A stretch of 64,000 bases of DNA, from assembly GCA_949357655.1 (NCBI GenBank), contig CASHTG010000019.1, forward strand, positions 558,001 to 622,000, in the 5' to 3' direction. Within the stretch, counting starts at the first letter, position 1. Every line of letters begins with the position of its first letter. The position numbers were made by a program, and so were the translations under genes. Source of the DNA: Parascedosporium putredinis. Lineage: Eukaryota; Ascomycota; Sordariomycetes; Microascales; Microascaceae. The notes under the pieces are model-generated. The model was not told where the DNA came from. It ran no database searches and saw only the letters and a list, made by a program, of their open reading frames with translations. Below are positions 46,771 to 56,814 of the stretch, piece after piece.

Positions 46771-48836
46771 GGCCATGCCCGCACCTGTCGTACGGACCGT
46801 ATCGAGGCGGATTCATCCCATCAGGTCGAAAAGAAATCTCCAAACTCCAACCAGAAGTGCTTTCTAGAAGGAAAGGAAAAGGGGGATGGTACAAAGACAA
46901 GGATAAGGGCAAGGGGAGAGAGAAATGGATCATTACCCTTGACGCCGGCATTGTTGACAAAGACAGGGCGAAACTCGCTTGCCCTTCAGCCGGTTTTATG
47001 CTGCAACATTTGATGGCCGTGTCTCACTGATTTTGGTCCAACCAGGGCACCAGGGGATTCCAAGCAACCGGGAAATACCCAGTTAAGCATTTTTTCGTTG
47101 CTGGTCCCCGTGCGTGCGTGCACAAACGCTCAGCTCGAGGACCGCAGCTGCAGATCAGCGCTGACTGCAAAGTGCTGGCCCACCAATTGATCAAATTCTA
47201 CGCTGGCAGTGGGCATGCAGTGTATTAACTTCCCCCATCAGCATCTACAATAGATTGATCGCTCAAATGCAACCCGGGCTGAAATAAGTATTCCCGAGTA
47301 TTCTCCATCCATCGTATTTCAAGGCAGTGCATGAAGAATCCTCCAGCTTCCGTGCGAGAAATATATGGATCAGTTCAGTAGTGTAGGGTGCTTACTACCA
47401 CATGTTGATTGATTTCACCGTGGCGTTGTGTAAGTCAGACACACACACAAACCACCGACACCCGCTGGGAATCGGGTGTTCCACGAATACGAAGAGGTGC
47501 CCAGCGGGATATGCCCAAGCTGGACACCTTCTGGCGTCTTCAATTCTTGTCTCGCGTGCTGAAAGCGAATGTCCTCTGAATTTGCGGGTTTCTTCTCGTG
47601 TGGTATCGCAGCTTCAAAACGTTGGTTCACGGCAACGTGACGTAGACACTAGGGACATCATCAAGCTATCTTTCTACCGTTCTGCGACCCGCAACTATCA
47701 TATTCTATCCAAAGCGCGTTCGAGTTGAATCTCCGAGCGGTTTTCTCTCTTCTAACCGTTCGTCTTCTCTAACGGTAGCTCGGTCGAGCAGTCCCCACCG
47801 ATCCCGAATTGTCTCATACCCCTGTCTCTTTCCATATACCCTCGCTCGCTCATCCTCGCTGCCTCGCGCCCCCTCTCCTTACATGTTTCCAAGCCTTTGC
47901 ATGATCTACATTGCTTAGAGACTTGGGTGGGTTGGTGGATGCCAAGGGCCTTCTCTCCTGCCCGTCTCGACATGGGATAAGAAATCACCGAGACGATCCC
48001 CTGCTAACTTTATACTTTATCGAGGCACCCTTGAGACCTCGAGTAGCTTGCGAGCTCATCACTTCACCCGAGCGGAAACGAGAGCAAAACATATATCTCT
48101 GGCTGGGGTTCTCATGGCGCTCGCCCCTCCTTAAACTTGTGTACGCCAAAACGTTGATGTCATTCTAGGAACGAGAGGCATTCTACCTATATGAATGGGG
48201 ATTCTGCTCGCGGATACCGGAGGAGGAGATTCAATAATGGGGTTACACATCCAAGAGATAGTCTGCGGGTGCCGTCTCTCGGCTAGGTCCCCCGGATCGC
48301 TCGAAGCTCTGTTTCTAGTGATATTTGCCAGAAAGGCAACACTTTGAACCTCTCATGACGATCTACCGGGCCAAGTCTTGCTCCTCGTTCAGCGAGCTCC
48401 TAGCAGAACCAACCCGTCCCCTCGGTATGTCCTTGTCTTGTCGAGAGGCGGCAGCAGTTCCTAGCCATGCCGCGGATCCTCACGACGTAGCCCGCCCCCA
48501 ACCCACGATGGATGTCTTTTTTTTTTGGTCTGATGTAGGCGTGAGCATGGTGCGCCTCCATCTTTTTCCGCTCGCTTTGCTATTCGAGGGGCTTTTAAGC
48601 TTATTCCGGGTCGCGACGTGGAGGCGAAGAGAGGAGGGGAAGGAGTTTCGCCTGCAACTGTATTCAACACGCAGACATACGATAAAAGTTTCATCCGTCT
48701 CGGGGTAGCTAAGCCAAGATATACGGCGTGTCCTGATAGACAAATAGTTCCCCACATGCGCTGGGCTGGGCTTGGATTAACTCTATACACACGAGGACGA
48801 GAGAAATCGGTGTTGCCAATCTCCATCGTCTAATCT

Positions 48837-50412
48837 TTACATCATACCCTTCTTCACTTCGTCTTGCCTCTCCTCCCAAAGCGTCTTTCCGGAGCAAGAG
48901 CACACGGTCTTATCATTCTCCCATATACCCGCGCTCCTGGCGACAATGCCCGTCAGGGTATCCTCGTCGTTCTTCAGAGAACCAGCGGCGTCGTCTTGCC
49001 GGGTGAAGACCATGGCATGGCCGATAACTTCCCACACCTGGAAAGGGTGCGTGAGGAACCCGCTGCCCTGGCCATCTTGATCAACGTCGATGGTGCCCAG
49101 GAAGCCCTTGGCTTCGCCTACCGATGCATTGCTTGCCTCGGACGAGGCGGAACCCCAGACGGGCCCCGTGGATGTGGCGCCATCTTTGAGATCGCCGTAC
49201 TCCCGTATCGTAGCTCGGTACGATCCGGCTGACACACCGCTGACGGCCAGATCTACTAGCGTAAGTGTCGGAGATAGCTGGACCATCCTTGCCAAACCCC
49301 TCACATTCCGCTTTGTCCCCGGAGCCTCCCGTGAGTCCCCATTCTGAGGCTCGTAGAAAGATTCTAGGATGCTCACCGCAGCACCTATAATTTTTGCTCG
49401 CTAGGTGAGTCTCGTGTGCGACGGTAGTCCCAAGTCCAAACATATGACGCATGGTTCTCGTCTTGACGGCGTGGGAAAAGGAAGAGATGTATTACGTATG
49501 AAGCAAAAGGGAAAGCGCTCAAGGAAAACCCACAACTCACGAACTCAGGAGTTGGGAGGCAGGCAAACGGCAGGCGAGTACTTACTGTTGGCGGCGCCAG
49601 ATCCTCGAAGGATAGCATCTTTGCCCGTAGATTGTATGGCTTTCACAATGGTAGATGGAGCAGCTAGATGTGGGCCATGTATCAACGTCAGTTCCACAAA
49701 AGATGTCCGGGAGCCACGATGCCGCACCTCGCTCGAGACGGCCGCTGGAGAGGACGCCCTCAACTTCTCACGTCAAGGTGGCCGCCCGCGCTGGCGCTGG
49801 GAAAGAGGGAGGGGGTAAAGAGAGCTTGCGCTCACGCTCACGCTCACGCACCTGTGCCTTCTACGAGAACAAGCTGGTCCTTGAGGTTTGCCTCAACCTT
49901 GGAAATACCTTGAAGCTTGTGGAGAGTATCTGAAACGTCCTTGACGCAGGCCTCGCACTTCATAGGCACCGCGAAGAGGGTCTTTCGTTTCGAGTTTCAG
50001 AGATCAGCACTACCCTTCTCTGCACAGAACTTGCGAATCAGGGGCCGAAAAACACCTGATTTCGTTCCTTGAGCGCCGGAGAAAGAAGAATCATTTGAGG
50101 GAGAAAAGAAAAGAGAAAAAGAAGAGGAGGAGAAAAAAAGGGTGGAATTGCACAGCATGCTCAACTCACCTGAAAGGGTTCCGTGATAGACATGGTGCCC
50201 GTGGATCTGATGCGGCCGACGAAACTTGTGGTGGGGGTGGCGTCCTTCACCTTGTACTTGTAAATGGAATGAGCGAGCAAAGCAGCGGGCAATATGCCGA
50301 CGACGGCGGTGCACAAGATGGGTCTTTTACGGAGCGATGACACTGAGGGACCTGCGCTCCACGATGTTGACGATGTTGCGGCTTCGAGGATGGCTCTCAC
50401 GAATCGCTTCAT
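48837..50412 (-). CDS. ccs1: Superoxide dismutase copper chaperone Ccs1
   Basis: Delivers copper to, and oxidises, Cu/Zn superoxide dismutase. Exons are 50412-50170 (or from the inner ATG at 50193), 49981-49852, 49663-49586 and 49384-48837, and phases agree. Domain 1 carries the copper site MKCEAC (in LFAVPMKCEACVKDV). Domain 2 is SOD-like (VRGLARMVQLSPTLTLVDLA ... IREYGDLKDG). Domain 3 has the CSC metal-transfer motif (TVCSCSGKTLWEER). The inner ATG gives MSITEPFQ and about 259 residues, the normal length. An upstream in-frame ATG at 50412-50410 adds about 73 residues: a basic start (MKRFVRAILEAATSS), a second basic patch (SLRKRPIL) and a hydrophobic segment (CTAVVGILPAALLAHSIY), like a bipartite mitochondrial presequence. 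Exon 2's acceptor (GAAAG) is weak. No frameshift. Confidence 0.93.
49831..49849 (+). repeat. CTCACG hexamer repeat in ccs1 intron 2
   Basis: Three copies of CTCACG plus one base, immediately next to the 5' splice site of ccs1 intron 2 on the coding strand. Confidence 0.85.
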
Positions 50413-51221
50413 CCTCGAAATCGCTCTCGTCTCTAATACCCTAACAGTTTTGGAATTTGTAATCCACCCTCCTCCGGCGCAATTGCGATACTTTTCCGTG
50501 GAGACGGCGCCACCATTGGCGGGCACCACTTTTTTTCATCAATGGGCAAGCAAGCCAAACGTCTGCCGTCGCACGGGTTTTCACAACACTAGATGCTTCA
50601 GTGTGCCGTGCCTATGTTCTTGGCCCCTTGCCCGCTACGAGTAGATGACTAGAGTATTAGTGATGTCGCCCCGCTAAAAAGACCTTCAATTGTTGATCAA
50701 TTCAATTTGAAGCTTCAATGTTGCCAACGCCCGGGATGAGGTGATTGATAGGCCTGGCTTGGTGAGCTCAATGGTGCTCGGACCCTCAGGTTTGCGGCGA
50801 AGAAGTGTGCTGGAAGCTCATCAGTCGTGCTATTCGGCCTTGAAGGCCCCATTGAGCTCTCTGATCATGGCACGGATCACACTATTAGTCATCTCGTCGG
50901 TCCATGGCACTACTATAATCCTGCTGATCACATGACACGAGCCGTGCCTCAAGAGCCTCACAAAGCGTGATCCACTCATTGTGCAGCTCCCTTTCACCTT
51001 AGTCAGCCATCTTGAATTTTTCAATGGGAGCTGCAAGACAAGTGAGGCGATCCAGAAAAGCGAGAAGCAAAAAAGGGTTAGTGAACACGACGACGACGCG
51101 GCGCGCCCTACCTCCTCCAATTGACAGCGAAACCGACGGGCTTCCATCACGACGACCACTTACGGGGGCCATCACGAATTCGATTCTAAGCAGATAGTCG
51201 GTTCCCGTGGGTCTGCCCACA
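50413..51221. other. Divergent promoter region, ccs1 / uL13m
   Basis: An 0.8 kb spacer between head-to-head genes. No gene recognised. Confidence 0.6.
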
Positions 51222-51911
51222 ATGTCACAAGTCATTGGCCCTGTACGCACCCCCTCCCAACTCCCCTTTCCCACGCCGGCCTCCATTCTCCCACTAGCGA
51301 TAGCGACTTGGATATGGAAAGATGCGAAAGCTTAAGACGGAGAATTTTGTTTCTCCTCGAGAGGGTTACCCATACTAATACTCACGATGACAGACGCAAC
51401 TGGCCTACTCCCGAGTATGGCACCAGGTCTCGGCCAAGGCCCTCCACCCGACTCTCTCCACCCAGAACGGCACCACGCCCCCGTCCCTCGGCCGGCTCGC
51501 CAGCCGCATCGCCGTCCTTCTCATGGGGAAGCACAAGCCCATGTGGGATCCCTCCACGGACTGCGGCGACTACGTGGTCGTGACGGACTGCGCGGCGCTG
51601 TACACGACGGGCCGCAAAAGTGGCAAAAGACGTACTACCGACACAACACGCGGCCCGGTTCGCTCAAGGCCGTCACGATGGACGTTCTCATGGACAAGTT
51701 TGGCGGGAGCGAGATCTTGCGGAGGGCCGTCAGCGGCATGCTGCCCAAGAACAGGCTAAGGGACAAGAGGCTGGCGAGGCTCAAGGCGTTTGACGGCGCC
51801 GCGCACCCGTACAAGAAGAACGTTATCAAGGTGGGCGACAAGACGGTGGGCGAGGAGGGCTGGAGGGAGGTTGCCAAGGCCATTAGGGCGTCGAGCGATG
51901 CGAGGATATAA
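51222..51911 (+). CDS. mrpl23: Mitochondrial ribosomal protein uL13m (one frameshift)
   Basis: Mitochondrial large-subunit protein uL13m (yeast Mrpl23). Exon 1 (51222-51242) encodes MSQVIGP. The intron 51243-51393 has a GTACGC donor, a TACTAAT branch region and a CAG acceptor. Exon 2 starts TQLAYSRVWHQVSAKALH and continues LGRLASRIAVLLMGKHKPMW and CGDYVVVTDCAALYTTGRK. The L13 signature NTRPGSLKAVTMDVLMDKFG is followed by SGMLPKNRLRDKRLARLKAF. The frame breaks at 51616-51619: four A where five are needed, giving GRKKWQKTYYRH. After repair the protein is about 220 residues and ends IRASSDARI. The gene is convergent with urate oxidase. Confidence 0.93.
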
Positions 51912-52553
51912 ATGTGCGTTTTGACGACGACGACGACGGAGGGTGATTATGAGGACATCGTGGCATGCGGGAGAAGGAGTATAGAGTGTACTGTGGCAAG
52001 AGTAGGCGTTGCGTTGTATATCATCATGTATAGTTAATGCTCGATTACAATAGAGCCGGCATTCCCAATTCTCGTACGACCTTTCTTTTTCTCTGCCCGC
52101 TCTCGATTCTTAAAGTCCTTATTATCGTTGTATAGCCACTATCGAGAAGCCCTGGTGAGGTACAAGAACACAGGCAAAACTACGAGCCTCGAACTACCCT
52201 ACTCGTACGAAAATGTATGAGGGCCTTGACGTCACCTTGCAAGCGTCCGAGGCCTCGCGCACAACTTCACCACTACGAGGAGAGGCACCGCAACTTATCA
52301 ATGGAGACGTCGCGTCGTGATATTGATCCTGATCTATGGGGTAACTAACTTGCGAGAAAGAAGAATATATGCTTATAAGATGCGATTCCAGGAACTCTTC
52401 TTGATAACAAAAGAAGGAAACCAAAGACGGCCCGAAAGAAAAGAGAGAGAGAGAGCTTTCTGGAAGGGGGTGATACAAGAAAAAGAAGAAGAAGGAAAGA
52501 CAGGAAGAAAAGCTACGCTACGGACAAGCCAGGAGAGATTGCTTGAAATTGCT
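51912..52553. other. Intergenic between convergent genes
   Basis: 3' flanks of the uL13m gene and of urate oxidase. The urate oxidase 3' flank is pyrimidine-rich on its coding strand. No gene recognised. Confidence 0.6.
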
Positions 52554-53596
52554 TTACCGCGAGACCTCGCACTTGATGAGGCCATTGGGGCCGGATTGGG
52601 GAGCGTACACCTCGGCATCCTTGCCGGTGTTCTGGTAGCCCTTGTGCCAGCTTAGATCTGCAGGTAACGTACGATTAGCAATGAATCCTTGAAGGAGGGG
52701 AGCGTAGTTACGCAAAAGGGGGGCCCTGCAGGGAGGCACCGGGGAAACATGGGATGGGTTGGGCTTCGACCTACCAATCTCAAAGTAGTGCTTGTTAGGA
52801 AGAGAAAAGGAGACGGTGCGAACGCCGGGAGCAGCGTCGAGAATCTGCTCGCACATCTTGTACATGGTGGCCTGAACGCTGGCGCTCTCATCCTCGGCAA
52901 AAGTCTTGATGCAGATGCCGCTCGCGTCGTCAAAGGCCTTGTTGAACTGGGCCTGGGCCTCCTCGACGGCCTTGACGTCGGCAAAGGCCCAGGACCAGGT
53001 GCAGTCGATGTCGGTGGACAGGATCCTGTCGTTGGTCTCGGCCAAGGTGGTGTACTCGTCGCGGACGAAGCCGTGAAAAGCGGAGCCGGTGCTCTTGAAG
53101 ACGCTAAGACCGGAGATGGCGCTGACGAGGCGGATGCCGTCGGCGCGGGAGACCCTGGCCTCGACGTCGCGGGTGTGGTGGCCGTCGCGCCAAAAGGAAT
53201 GGGGGTGGGGCTTGCCGTCGACGGTCATGCGGGCCCAGCGGTGGGTGACGACCTTGATGTTGGCGACGTGGATGTGGGGGTACTTGGCGAGGAAGTGGGC
53301 GCCGAGGTGGCTGGCGTAGAGCTCCGGGGGTCGACGGGGTGCTCCTTGGCCTTGATGTAGATTGTGTTCTTGATGGAGTCGGTGGCGACGACGACGCTGT
53401 TGTCGGCCTCGGTGTAGCTGGTGGCGATGTCGCCCTCGAGGAGGCAGCAGACGGTCATCTCGGTCACGGTGTGGATGCCGGTGGCGGGGTCTTTGCTGAC
53501 CTTGCAGACGCGGACGTTGTCCTTGCCGTAGCGGGCGGCGGAGAGGGTGGGCATCTTGGAGGTGGAGGTTTGCGTGCGGATGGGGAGAGCGGACAT
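52554..53596 (-). CDS. uaZ: Urate oxidase (one frameshift)
   Basis: Urate oxidase converts urate to 5-hydroxyisourate in purine catabolism, normally inside peroxisomes. The ATG at 53596 gives MSALPIRTQTSTSKMPTLSA, then RYGKDNVRVCKVSKD. Other signatures are VVVATDSIKNTIYIKAK, VTHRWARMTVDGKPHPHSFW, LSVFKSTGSAFHGFVRDEYT and SFSLPNKHYFEI. One intron (52774-52658, GTAGGT...GCAG) precedes DLSWHKGYQNTGKDAEVY. The frame breaks at 53326-53330 (C6 read as C5 on the coding strand), where repair gives HPVDPPELYASHLGAHFLAK. The deduced end is IKCEVSR, which is not a peroxisomal PTS1 tripeptide. Most relatives end in SKL or similar, so the last codons may be wrong or spliced. Repaired length is about 308 residues. 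Confidence 0.95.
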
Positions 53597-53864
53597 TGGG
53601 GGGGAAACTTTTTCGTCAAAGGCAGGGTAGCTCAAGACTCCCGAGAAAGGAATGCTCACAAGGGATGCACGAGTTTTCTACAAGGAGAAGGTTTAGAAGA
53701 GAAAAAAAGAAGTCGCGGAAAATTGGCTCGCAGAAGTAGTTGTGGCGAAAGGGGACTAAAGTTTAAAAAAGAGCAGCAAGGGAAACAGGCAATGATGAGG
53801 AGGATTAGCTGTGTAAGACGACAACGTCAAGAATAGGTGGATGGACGGATGGCGATGCATCGAG

Positions 53865-53912
53865 AGCTATATATATATATAGCTTCATGTATATACATCC
53901 ATGGCATGGATG
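53865..53912. repeat. Cluster of three adjacent palindromes
   Basis: A perfect 20-bp palindrome (53865-53884, AGCT, then AT repeats, then AGCT) is followed by a perfect 12-bp palindrome (53887-53898, ATGTATATACAT). A third inverted repeat with 8-bp arms and one spacer base follows (53896-53912, CATCCATG / CATGGATG). All lie in the region upstream of urate oxidase. Confidence 0.92.
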
Positions 53913-56033
53913 CATCTATGGATGTGTACAACTCCCTATAGGCTTGCGTCTAGGATAGGAATGGATCCCAGCACGCGCTATCCAAAATTCGACGGAGCAG
54001 TTCCCATCACGTCGTAGCAATGCGGCGACACCCTCGACGCAGAGACAGACAGCAAGTCAAAGGGCAATCCGTGCTGCGAAGGAGCCGTAGTGATGGGAGA
54101 GTTTGCGGCTAGCTTCCCCCACAGCGAGGCTTGATTCGCCAGAGATTGGGCCAAAGGCTATCGAACTGGCGGAGTGCGGAGGATACGGAGTCGGAGACCG
54201 CCGACTCCCACCCACAAATGGAAGCCGAGGGGCACTGATAACGGCGGGGGAGCACAATCAGTCAAAGATGCAGGTGGCCTGGTCTTGCGTCAGGCTGTAC
54301 TTCCCCGCCAAACTTCTCCACTTGGTTTTAATCGTCAAGGCCATTGAAGACAGGAGGCACCGCGAACTTGGATTAGGAAAGGGCAGGGGACAACACCAAC
54401 ACGGAAACCCGATCCCCGTTCCAACCCTCGTACCCCCTTGCGCTCGTTTGACATTTGGGTCCATTGTTTCCGAGTGTTCAGAGACTGATAAAAATGGGAC
54501 TATGGATGGTGGGGCAGCTGAGATTTCGCGGGTCTTGACAGAATTCTCTTGCAATTGCGACGTGAGACAACATTACTCCACGACCTCGATTCGATAGCGA
54601 AAACGGATTTATGTGGAATCTCTTCTCCACCGAAAAAAAAAAAAGAAGAAGAAAAATGAAAAGGAAAGAATGGAGAATTCCGAGCAACGCAAGGCTTTCC
54701 GGAGAGCGGCGAAGTGAGCGTCAAGGCAAGAAGGTTGACCGGGCAAAGCCTAGCCTGCCCTTCTGTCCCACTTGTTTGGGCAGATGAACACAAACAGGTC
54801 GGATCCGGTGCCATCAATTTGATCTTATTCCTGTTGAGCTCTGCGCGGGGTCAACACTTGGGTAAGCTGCGTTTGTTGTCGGTCAACTTGGACCATTGCA
54901 CCATTGCACACCATCCATTGCAACCTTGACTTATTTCTCACGGTTGCTGCAAGAGTTGGACACGTTCACATGTAAAACCTGCATCTGCCATTTTTTCTTC
55001 TTTTCGAACACATGCTTCCTTGTTCCCCATAAGCAAGCAGAAGGGGTGGGTGGGCGAGAATGGGGACGAAAGGCGAGACAAGAAAGGCGAGACCCCAACT
55101 CAACGAGAAGAGTGTTCAAGAGGTTAGAATCGTAGAGTAATGAGGAAGCTAACATGACTTGAAGACTGGGTGCGTCGAGGGCAATCCATGCTCTTGGCCG
55201 AAGCTCCCACTTGGATCCGAGTACTATGTGTGCATGCACCATCCCTCCACAAGGTTAGACGCGGCTCTGTATTCGGTGCGTCAATTGAATGGATCTAGCA
55301 ATCTACATGGAGAATACCACCCCGCTTTACTGCATTTTGAACCTCCTCCAGGAAAATGGTTGTTGAACTGTTGGTCGCCCGTGGGCTCGACCAGCCTCTC
55401 GATCTTGGCTTTCCTCCTCGACGATGGGTCGGGGCCAGTCAGCATAGCGAGTTTGGTATGCATTCTCTCATCAGCTTCCTGGCGTAGGGACACTAGGGAA
55501 GAGAGCGGGCGCTTCCATCTTTGTATCCTTTGGATCCCATCGATCAATTGATATCCCGTGCTGAAGCGTAGCTCCTACCCTGTCCACACTAGCCTTCATT
55601 AGCTGCCTGTCTGGCCCTCCACTCCCTTTAACCCCTCTCCAGCTCCGTGGAGGACCGGCGTAATGTAGGGATGGCTGAGCCCGACCGTTGTTCACTCCTG
55701 CTGCATGGTGTGTATATGATTTGGAGGGTGATAGCGATCCCTGACACCAGATAGTCGAGTTCATTGGCAGAACTCACCTGCTTTGGATAGGCGTGTTTGG
55801 TTCCACTGTGCTGGCCTGCTTTAATGGAAGAAAGCAAGACAGGCCATCGAGCCTACATAGCACTTTTGCATACAGCAGCCGGTCTACATCTCAACAAACC
55901 CGGGGTAGCAAAAGCAGAGCCAGATTAATACTTCGTATCACCCGTGAAACCATTATATCAGGACCTCAAGTTGTCAAGCTAACAAGTTCAAGCTTCCTTG
56001 GCTCCTGAATCGAGATCCTGTTGCCTCTCTCTC

Positions 56034-56043
<10 letters not shown>

Positions 56044-56067
<24 letters not shown>
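56044..56067 (+). repeat. CT dinucleotide microsatellite
   Basis: Twelve CT-type units, flanked by further imperfect CT sequence to the left and by a TATATA stretch to the right. Confidence 0.9.
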
Positions 56068-56074
<7 letters not shown>

Positions 56075-56814
56075 CCAGCGACACTGATAGATAGATAAAA
56101 TGGACCAATTGATCATGTTCAAGCATCGAAAGTAACAAGGCTGCTCTCTTGAATACATCCATGCAATATTGCATTCCTCTCCAGTGAAATTGCAAGCTCC
56201 TTCCAAGTGGTGGTGTTTTTATGCCAGTCCGGTCTTCTCTTCCCACAGCACAGCACAGCTTGAAACGGGCAACCCTTGTCTATCCACTATCCACTATCCA
56301 CCACCCACTATCCACCAACTATCCACATGCAGACGGAGCACAAGCGTTGCAGCGCCACACAAACGCTCCCACCCTCATCACTTAAGCCACCTCTCCGAAC
56401 CAATTCATCCTCAACTGTTGGACCCCTGCTGGCATTGAATAGCATTCGAGCCATTCGAGCCCCAACGCCAGCCATCGCCCTTCTCTGACCTCATCGCCTG
56501 GAATTCAAGAAGGCGAGGCATGCGAGACAAGAATTTGTGCACACACACCATCTCCTCAATTGCGTCCCCTTCTCCAACGAAACGACTGGCTCGACAACCG
56601 ACACCATCCATTGCGACTCCGCACCACCCACTGCCTCCACCTTTACTGCTCCCATTTCTACTCCATTCGCCGAAACCCCTTCCCCCTCAAACGAATCCCC
56701 TTTATGGTGGCGATCTGATGCGAATGACCTAGTCGAGCGAATGTCGAAGGGGCTTTCAGAGGGCAACACCGTCTCGGGTGGACTTCTAGCCACGAGGTCT
56801 GGCCCCCGTTCGCC

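Larger units (their letters stand above)
41075..48836. other. 7.8 kb without a recognised gene
   Basis: From the noxR promoter to the 3' end of the copper chaperone gene. The longest frames (205 codons at 41138-41755 and 219 codons at 45837-46496, both minus strand; 187 codons at 43236-43799) show no domain, no codon regularity I can discern and no splice context. Two short tandem repeats are listed separately. Base composition is mixed, not AT-rich. The first 1.5 kb should be the noxR promoter. Confidence 0.5.
53597..56814. other. 3.2 kb divergent spacer, urate oxidase / rictor
   Basis: Contains both promoters. A cluster of perfect palindromes lies 270-320 bases upstream of the urate oxidase ATG and is listed separately. 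A poly-A block (about 54633) and a CT microsatellite (56044) occur. From about 56540 to 56807 a plus-strand frame rich in Ser/Thr/Pro may be an N-terminal extension of the Rictor protein. No other gene recognised. Confidence 0.5.

Noticed and set aside
52689..53836. Long plus-strand frames (223 and 165 codons) opposite urate oxidase.
   Set aside because: Gly/Val/Asp-rich antisense shadows of a GC-rich coding exon; the minus strand carries clear urate oxidase motifs.
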